A DNA stretch of 64,000 nucleotides, taken from positions 30,678,788 to 30,742,787 of the forward strand of contig NC_092090.1 of assembly GCF_045679555.1 (NCBI RefSeq), in the 5' to 3' direction. The position numbers and the translations under genes were made by a program. Under the pieces are notes generated by a model. The model was not told the origin of the DNA. It ran no database searches and saw only the letters and a list, made by a program, of their open reading frames with translations. Every line of letters begins with the position of its first letter. Positions within the stretch are counted from its first letter, which is position 1. Below, piece by piece: positions 57,454 to 64,000 of the stretch. This stretch comes from Salvelinus alpinus. Its lineage: Eukaryota > Chordata > Actinopteri > Salmoniformes > Salmonidae.

Positions 57454-57600
57454 TTCTAGCTCCTTAGTTAGTTAGTCAGTCAGGCAGTTTGAACCCCCTT
57501 GTGTTTCGTGTTGGTTTGTGGTCTGCAGCTTGTTCTTATATTCCACTCAGACCAGGGAGGAGTTCTGTTTTTCCAAAAGCTGGAATTCCCTAACTTCGTC
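57454..57600 (-). promoter_or_regulatory. saa: saa non-coding exon 1 and proximal promoter
   Basis: On the minus strand: donor AGAAG|GTAAGTG at 57452-57453, so exon 1 ends at 57453/57454. TATAAG lies at 57540-57535, placing the start near 57508. About 40 bp further upstream is GGGAATTCCA (57590-57581), matching the core of an NF-kappaB site. CTTTTGGAAAAAC (57579-57566) could bind C/EBP. NF-kappaB and C/EBP sites drive SAA genes in mammals (known); function here is inferred. Confidence 0.75.
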
Positions 57601-58112
57601 CTCCCAAGCTATTACGATCAGAAGTGTATGTCCGGGAACACAAGATGAGAAATTTCCAGGTCATGATAAGATGAATTAGAGGACCTGCTCTGAAGCCTTG
57701 GGCAATAAGGAGGATACTCCTCAATTGTGTAACTAGGCCTACAGCTTAAAAAAACAAGGCATCAAAATGTGATGTGTCTACATTAATAAGACTAATGGGG
57801 GCAATGCAGTTTGTTTTTCTGCTTTTAATGTCGTAATTGTCATGATGGATGAGGTTCCAAAAGTTTGCCTCTCACCTAATATGAGAGAATGATTCCTTAT
57901 GATATGATTCATTATAGACTACTATAGTAGGGTAGAATACAGGTATTTAATAGACATAGACATGAAAGGCAATTTGCATGTCCACAACTTACGGGTTACA
58001 CAATTACTGCTCCCCCTCACACCTATGCTGCTGTTCATTGACTATTGATTTCCATTACCATTAGTATCTATCTTTTTATCCTACTACTGGTCACTATTAC
58101 TCTTGTTTACAA
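57601..58112. other. Upstream region of saa
   Basis: No element or exon recognised. A second weak kappaB-like GGAAATTTC lies on the minus strand near 57649-57658. Confidence 0.4.
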
Positions 58113-58276
58113 ATCAAATCAAAATGTATTGGTCGCATACACATATTTAGCAGATGTTTTGCGAGTGTAGCAATATCTAACAATTTACAACAATACACAC
58201 AGATCTAAAAGTAAAAGAATGGAATTAAGAAATATATAAATATTACAACAAGCAATGTCGGAGACTGAAGTATATA

Positions 58277-59882
58277 CAGTGGGGAGAACAAGTATTTGAT
58301 ACACTGCCGATTTTGCAGGTTTTCCTACTTACAAAGCATGTAGAGGTCTGTAATTTTTATCATAGGTACACTTCAACTCTGAGAGAAGGAATCTAAAACA
58401 AAAATCCAGAAAATCACATTGTATGATTTTTAAGTAATTAATTTGCATTTTATCGCATGACATAAGTATTTGATACATCAGAAAAGCAGAACTTAATATT
58501 TGGTACAGAAACCTTAGTTTGCAATTACAGAGATCATACGTTTCCTTTAGTTCTTGACCAGGTTTGCACACACTGCAGCAGGGATTTTGGCCCACTCCTC
58601 CATACAGACCTTCTCCAGATCCTTCAGGTTTCGGGGCTGTCGCTGGGCAATACGGACTTTCGGCTCCCTCCAAAGATTTTCTATTGGGTTCAGGTCTGGA
58701 GACTGGCTAGGCCACTCCAGGACCTTGAGATGCTTCTTACGGAGCCACTCCTTAGTTGCCCTGGCTGTGTGTTTCGGGTCGTTGTCATGCTGGAAGACCC
58801 AGCCACGACCCATCTTCAATGCTCTTACTGAGGGAAGGAGGTTGTTGGTCAAGATCTCGCGATACATGGCCCCATCCATCCTCCCCTCAATACGGTGCAG
58901 TCGTCCTGTCCCCTTTGCAGAAAAGCATCCCCAAAGAATGATGTTTCCACCTCCATGCTTCACGGTTGGGATGGTGTTCTTGGGGTTGTACTCATCCTTC
59001 TTCTTCCTCCAAACACGGCGAGTGGAGTTTAGACCAAAAAGCTCTATTTTTGTCTCATCAGACCACATGACCTTCTCCCATTCCTCCTCTGGATCATCCA
59101 GATGGTCATTGGCAAACTTCAGACGGGCCTGGACATGCGCTGGCTTGAGCAGGGGGACCTTGCGTGCGCTGCAGGATTTTAATCCATGACGGCGTAGTGT
59201 GTTACTAATGGTTTTCTTTGAGACTGTGGTCCCAGCTCTCTTCAGGTCATTGACCAGGTCCTGCCTTGTAGTTCTGGGCTGATCCCTCACATTCCTCATG
59301 ATCATTGATGCCCCACGAGGTGAGATCTTGCATGGAGCCCCAGACCGAGGGTGATTGACCGTCATCTTGAACTTCTTCCATTTTCTAATAATTGTGCCAA
59401 CAGTTGTTGCCTTCTCACCAAGCTGCTTGCCTATTGTCCTGTAGCCCATCCCAGCCTTGTACAGGTCTACAATTTATCCCTGATGTCCTTACACAGCTCT
59501 CTGGTCTTGGCCATTGTGGAGAGGTTGGAGTCTGTTTGATTGAGTGTGTGGACAGGTGTCTTTTATACAGGTAACGAGTTCAAACAGTTGCAGTTAATAC
59601 AGGTAATGAGTGGAGAACAGGAGGGCTTCTTAAAGAAAAACTAACAGGTCTGTGAGAGCCGGAATTCTTACTGGTTGGTAGGTGATCAAATACTTATGTC
59701 ATGCAATAAAATGCAAATTAATTACTTAAAAATCATACAATGTGATTTTCTGGATTTTTGTTTTAGATTCCGTCTCTCACAGTTGAAGTGTACCTATGAT
59801 AAAAATGACAGACCTCTACATGCTTTGTAAGTAGGAAAACCTGCAAAATCGGCAGTGTATCAAATACTTGTTCTCCCCACTG
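58277..59882 (-). mobile_element. Tc1-like transposon, full length, nearly intact
   Basis: 1606 bp, flanked by TA (58275-58276; 59883-59884). The left end CAGTGGGGAGAACAAGTATT and the right end AATACTTGTTCTCCCCACTG are perfect inverted repeats at the tip. The inverted terminal regions extend about 210 bp, as far as the TACACTTCAACT and beyond. A second copy of the family begins at 63571. Confidence 0.96.
58547..59515 (-). pseudogene. Tc1 transposase, one frameshift from open
   Basis: The natural start is at about 59515 ([14 protein letters not shown]). A missing A in a run near 59473 (GATAAATTG where GATAAAATTG is expected) shifts the frame and produces a stop. From 59449 the frame is open for 300 residues: [20 protein letters not shown] (HTH), [20 protein letters not shown] (second HTH end), the first Asp in [32 protein letters not shown], the second Asp in [20 protein letters not shown] and the Glu in [14 protein letters not shown]34E spacing is kept. 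The protein ends VCANLVKN with no canonical tail, owing to another change near 58550. It probably cannot mobilise itself, but its ends look usable. Confidence 0.9.
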
Positions 59883-60663
59883 TATATATATATATGTGAT
59901 GGGATGCATAGACATTATGGACGGTATGTGGATAGAACATTTAGTATATCTGTAGAATACGTAGGATAGAATAGTATATATACATTAATAGTTGAATGAG
60001 ATGGCATTAAATAGAATGCAGTATATACTGTACATATGAAATTAGTAAAACAGTATGTTAACGTTATGAAAGTGACCAGTGTTCCATTATTAAAGTAATC
60101 AGTGATTCCATGTCTATGTGCATAGGTTAGCAGCCTCTAAGGTGTAGGGTTGAGTAACCGAGGGGTAGCAGGCAAGTGACAATGACTAAGTTCAGGGAAG
60201 GGTACTGCGTGGAGGCCGGCAAGTGATGGCTATTTAACAGTCTGATGGCCTTGAGATAGAAGCTGTTTTTCAGTCTCTCGGTCCCAGCTTTGATGCACCT
60301 GTACTGACCTTGCCTTCTGGATGATAGCAAGGTGAACAGGCTGTGGCTCGGGTGGTTGATGTCCTTGATGATCTTTTTGGTCTTCTTTTGACATCGGGTG
60401 CTCTAGGTGTCCTGGAGGGCAGGCATTGTACCCCCGGTGATGCATTGTGCTGACCACAGCACCCTCTGGAGAGCCCTGCGGTTGCGGGTGGTGCAGTTGC
60501 CGTACCAGGCAGTGATACAGCCTGACAGTATGCTCTCAATGGTGCATCTGTAAAAGTTTGTGTGTGTCTTAGGGGCCAAGCCGGGGAACGTGAAGCTTTT
60601 CACCTTGTCCACTGCGGCCCCGTCGATGTGGATTGGGGCGTGTCCCTCTGTTGTCGACATGTA

Positions 60664-61110
60664 CAGTACCTTCAGAAAGTATCCACATCCATTGACTTTT
60701 TCCACATTTTGTTACAGCCTGAATTTAAAATGTTTTAATTGAGATGTTATGTCACTGGCATAGACACATTACCCCATAATGTCAAAGTGGAATTTTGGTT
60801 TTAGAAACTTTTACAAATTAATAAAAATGAAAATCAGAAATGTCTTGAGTCAATAAGTATTCAATCCCTTTGTTATGGCAAGCCTAAATGTGTTCAGGGG
60901 TAAAATGTCCTTAACAAGTCACATAAGTTCCATGGACTCACTCTGTGTGCAATAGTAGTGTTTAACATGATTTTTGACTACTTAATCTCTGTACCATACA
61001 TATACAATTATCTGTAAGGTCTCTTAGTCAAGCAGTGAATTTCAAACAAAGATTCAATAACAAAGACCAGGGAGGTTTTCCAATGACTCACAAAGAAGGC
61101 ATTAGAAAAC
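60664..61110 (+). mobile_element. End of a degenerate Tc1/mariner element
   Basis: CAGTACCTTCAGAAAGTATC followed by TTGACTTTTTCCACATTTTG and CCATAATGTCAAAGTGGAAT: the terminal region of a common teleost Tc1-type family. No usable transposase follows. Confidence 0.7.
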
Positions 61111-61389
61111 CTAGTGAGCTTTTATGGGGCATACTGCAACAACAACAAACATGTATATAGATAGTTTAAAGTACATACGCCTCTTAGCATCTCGTGAGGC
61201 CTACCCGTTTCTGGATATAACCCATGTCTGGCATCTTGAGAATGGCTAACTAACACTGCCTCTTCTAGTCAGCAACAACACAACATCATAAAAAAAGACT
61301 GATTTTAATGCTTTACTGTATCCTATTTAGCTTTAGTCCTCAATTGCAAATCATTGTATTTTGGTGGAAATCACTGTCTCAGGCACTGC

Positions 61390-61620
61390 TCCAGAATCTC
61401 CCATAGGTGTTCAATTGGGTTGAGATCTGGTCACTGAAATAGCCATGGCATATGGTTTACATAATTTTCATGCTCAGCCAACCAGATCAGTGACTACTCC
61501 TTCCCTGTGGACGTGGGCATTGTCATCCTGCGGGCCAAAGCCATGATAGCCAAAATAATGACCTGCCCAGCATTTTTATACATGACCCTAAGCATGATGG
61601 GACGTTAACTGCTTAATTAA
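61390..61620 (-). pseudogene. Degenerate Tc1-like transposase fragment
   Basis: The text CAATTGGGTTGAGATCTGGT and GGGCATTGTCATCCTGCGGG is the antisense of a PxLNPIE-like and QDDNAHV-like block pair, i.e. the second and third catalytic blocks of a Tc1 transposase. It probably belongs with 60664-61110. Confidence 0.6.
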
Positions 61621-62165
61621 CTCAGGAACCCCACCTATGTGGAAGCACCTGCTTTCAAAATACTTTGTATCCCTCCTTTACTCAAGTGTTTCCTTTATTT
61701 TGGCAAATACCTGTACTTAAAACAGTACCTCCATGTAGTGTTACCAAATATTTGAATTTTGAAAGGTAACAAAAAAAAGAAAAAATACATTTTTAACTAG
61801 TTTTAAACTTTTATGGCCAGTGCTATCATGATGACGTCATGTTGGTAGCATAATGACATGTCAGTATGGAGACAGCACAGCAAGGTTATGTGTTTTTATA
61901 TTTGTTTTTATTTCTGTTTGTTTTGTACATCCGTATTAGTTTCTATTTAGATTAAGTTGTATGAAAAAATATATATTTAATTTTTATATTATTTAGGTTC
62001 AGTTTTAGTGTTAAGAAGATAAAGCATTTGTGGGAGGCTAGAAGAAATATGGGTTGTAGAGTTTTTGTGTGTTTTTTGGGATGTCACAACTGGGGGGGCA
62101 GTAATATATAAGGTGATGGGTCAGGTCATAGGTTAGCCCTTCTCATGACTCCAATTTTACATTGG
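61621..62165. other. Gene-free stretch
   Basis: A-T-rich, no exon or named element recognised. Confidence 0.4.
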
Positions 62166-62442
62166 TGTCACATATACTCCCTCTCTGGCCTCTAGGTCAT
62201 CAGGCTGCTGAGTATCCCGCACACCTGTCACCATCGCCTCACGCACCTGCACCTCATGACACTCATCTGGACTCCATCACCTCCTTGATTATCTTCCCTA
62301 TATCTGTCACTCCCCTTGGTTCTTTCCTCAGGTGTTATTGACGCTGTTTTCATGTTGGTGTGTTGGGTGGTCATTGTTCCTTTTATTTATTAAAACACTC
62401 ATTCTTTGAACTTGCTTAATGACTCTCAGCCCACTCGTTACA
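62166..62442 (+). mobile_element. Solo LTR, 277 bp, with ATTGG target duplication
   Basis: Starts TGTCACATATACTCC and ends CCCACTCGTTACA. Flanked by ATTGG at 62161-62165 and 62443-62447. CTTTTATTTATTAAAACAC near the 3' side could supply a poly(A) signal. No coding sequence. Confidence 0.88.
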
Positions 62443-62447
62443 ATTGG

Positions 62448-63570
62448 AGTCATTCCATGTCCCTTTTTATTAGCTGAAGTTATTTGGTCAAGTGTGAAAC
62501 CCTCTATCTAGAAATAATTGATCCCTGATTGGAACATGGTTTTGGAAACCTTGAACACTCAACTTATCCATAAATAACTTTACAAATACAAAAGATACAC
62601 TTACTGTTTTACAACAGATCTCCACTGAGGTTTTCTGTGTAACAGCTTCAAGTCAACGTTTTTTGTTGTTCCCTCCTGAGTTTCCATTAGTTCAGGAAGT
62701 GCAATGCAAAACACCTCAGTGGGAATCTTTGTATTTGTAAAATAATTTGAGTGATATGAAAATAGAATTTCTGAGGTTTCCAAAACTATATTGCACGCAG
62801 TGATTATTAACAGTTAACAAATGAGAACCCATGGCTGGATGGCCTTGGGTTCTCAAGAGCTAAAGTTAGGTTAGGTTTAAATTATGAAGTCAATCTCAAT
62901 CTGACTTGGAATTAAAAGGAATAGTGTCCAGACTGGTGTAAAAAATATGGTGGAAGTAAACTCTTTCACCCATGTTTACACCAATCCAATGCTTTTCAAA
63001 TTTAGTAGTACAAGTAAGCTATCTAGGCATTTTTTCCCCCTGTTAGCTAGTGACAGTGATACTTAATCGACACATTTTTGTATCTCCTGGATGCATTTAC
63101 CTGCCAGATTCAGCAGCTTGAAAACCACATGAGACATTTGCCCAAAGTTTAGGAAAAAAATACTAAAACCGAACATAATTCATATGGACATATTACCAGT
63201 AATGTTTTGTTGGTAGTGAAAGCCAGCTGAGATGCCAGTTCTCTGTTCCTGACTAATAGAAACAGTTCTGACTGGAAATGAAACATCGGAATTTCCTCAG
63301 CATCACATCCTGTTTTTGACAGTGTTACTATGGTCCTGTCCAAAACAAACCGTAGCCCCAAATAGACAGTTGACATGATGAAATATAGACAGAGATGGGT
63401 GTGTTTTCCCCCATCTAATCAGGGCATGGTAATTAAATGTATTTGTTTGAAATCCATCATTAGATTGTTTCATTTCAGAGAGACTATCATATGTTGTTGC
63501 AAAATGCCATATATCCACCTCACTCAGAGAAAACAGTAGCACTGCAAGGTTTTACAGTCAAATGTATATA
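62448..63570. other. Gene-free stretch
   Basis: No exon, RNA gene or named element recognised. Confidence 0.4.
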
Positions 63571-64000
63571 CAGTGGGGAGAACAAGTATTTGATACACTG
63601 CTGATTTTGCAGGTTTTCCTACTTACAAAGCATGTAGAGGTCTGTAATTTTTATCATAGGTACACTTCAACTGTGGGAGACGGAATCTAAAACAAAAATC
63701 CAGAAAATCACATTGTATGATTTTTAAGTAATTAATTAGCATTTTATTGTATGACATAAGTATTTGATACATCAGAAAAGCAGAACTTAATATTTGGTAC
63801 AGAACCCTTTGTTTGCAATTACAGAGATCATACGTTTCCTGTAGTTCTTGACCAGGTTTGCACACACTGCAGCAGGGATTTTGGCCCACTCCTCCATACA
63901 GACCTTCTCCAGATCCTTCAGGTTTCGGGGCTGTCGCTGGGCAATACGGACTTTCAGTTCCCTCCAAAGATTTTCTATTGGGTTCAGGTCTGGAGACTGG
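63571..64000 (-). mobile_element. Tc1-like transposon, cut by the window end
   Basis: Starts CAGTGGGGAGAACAAGTATT after TA and matches 58277-58705 almost base for base. Only the C-terminal part of the transposase ([18 protein letters not shown] in a shadow frame; on the true frame the [18 protein letters not shown] region) is inside the window. State of the rest unknown. Confidence 0.95.

Larger units (their letters stand above)
58113..60660 (-). mobile_element. 5'-truncated CR1/L2-like LINE, split by a Tc1 element
   Basis: 58113-58276 is the inverted LINE 3' tail (ATCAAAATGTATTGGTCGCA, TTTAGCAGATGTTTTGCGAG). After the Tc1 (58277-59882) the LINE resumes at about 59885 and ends at about 60660. 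That part holds the 3' end of the coding region: YRCTIESILSGCITAWYGNC, RRALQRVLWSAQCITGGTMP and ALQDT near 60403-60600, and upstream VDKVKSFTFPGLAPKTH. It is the thumb part of the reverse transcriptase only, with frameshifts, so it is dead. Confidence 0.82.

Noticed and set aside
58554..59189. 211-codon plus-strand open frame
   Set aside because: Antisense shadow of the Tc1 transposase at 58547-59515.

Overview
The window is vertebrate nuclear DNA, almost certainly from a salmonid fish (inference). It has two spliced protein genes with canonical GT-AG introns. It also has long CA/TG microsatellites, and it is dominated by nested transposons of kinds typical of trout, salmon, charr and whitefish. 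These include Tc1 elements with the IR/DR ends seen in the Sleeping Beauty parent family (25.5, 30.0 and 17 kb), several other Tc1 families, two non-LTR retrotransposon families, a chromodomain Gypsy element, tRNA-derived SINEs and solo LTRs. There is no prokaryotic gene structure, CRISPR array or recognisable tRNA/rRNA gene.

Host genes. (1) slc25a22-like mitochondrial glutamate carrier, minus strand, 45773-52969. I could place all ten coding exons; they sum to exactly 951 nt (316 codons plus stop) with every splice phase agreeing. (2) Serum amyloid A (saa), minus strand, 56521-57508: three coding exons (366 nt, 121 aa), a non-coding first exon, a TATA box, an NF-kappaB-like site and a poly(A) signal. 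The two genes lie in tandem about 3.5 kb apart. I found no other host gene.

Layout. 0-1.2 kb: CA microsatellite and a 64-bp tandem repeat. 1.2-3.75 kb: Tc1 copies and a LINE fragment. 3.76-5.83 kb: a salmonid interspersed repeat split by a 1.4-kb solo LTR. 6.5-9.3 kb: Tc1 copies with a proline-rich repeat block between them. 10-14 kb: low-complexity DNA with a (TG)n tract, a small terminal-inverted-repeat element and a tetranucleotide array. 14.1-15.1 kb: a rearranged Penelope-like element. 15.1-17.9 kb: Tc1, LINE and solo LTR nested in one another. 18.5-24.0 kb: a 46-bp tandem array interrupted by a full-length LINE with an intact 1097-codon ORF. 25.5-33.7 kb: Tc1 elements, an unclassified repeat and a SINE. 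36.5-40.4 kb: a Gypsy element lacking its integrase core, inside an old Tc1. 40.6-43.1 kb: a DD35E IS630/Tc1-type element with a transposase intron. 43-53 kb: slc25a22, with introns filled by a LINE, a SINE, a Tc1 derivative, a solo LTR and a pyrimidine-rich minisatellite. 54.4-55.3 kb: microsatellite and solo LTR. 56.3-57.6 kb: saa. 58-60.7 kb: a LINE fragment split by a nearly intact Tc1. 62.2 kb: solo LTR. From 63.57 kb: another Tc1 running off the window.

The strongest points for follow-up are: a 2A-like ribosome-skipping motif in the intact LINE ORF; the Penelope-like element whose GIY-YIG core is inverted next to the gap it left; an open frame running from slc25a22 exon 8 through intron 8 into a LINE endonuclease; and a 520-bp pyrimidine minisatellite abutting an slc25a22 splice acceptor.
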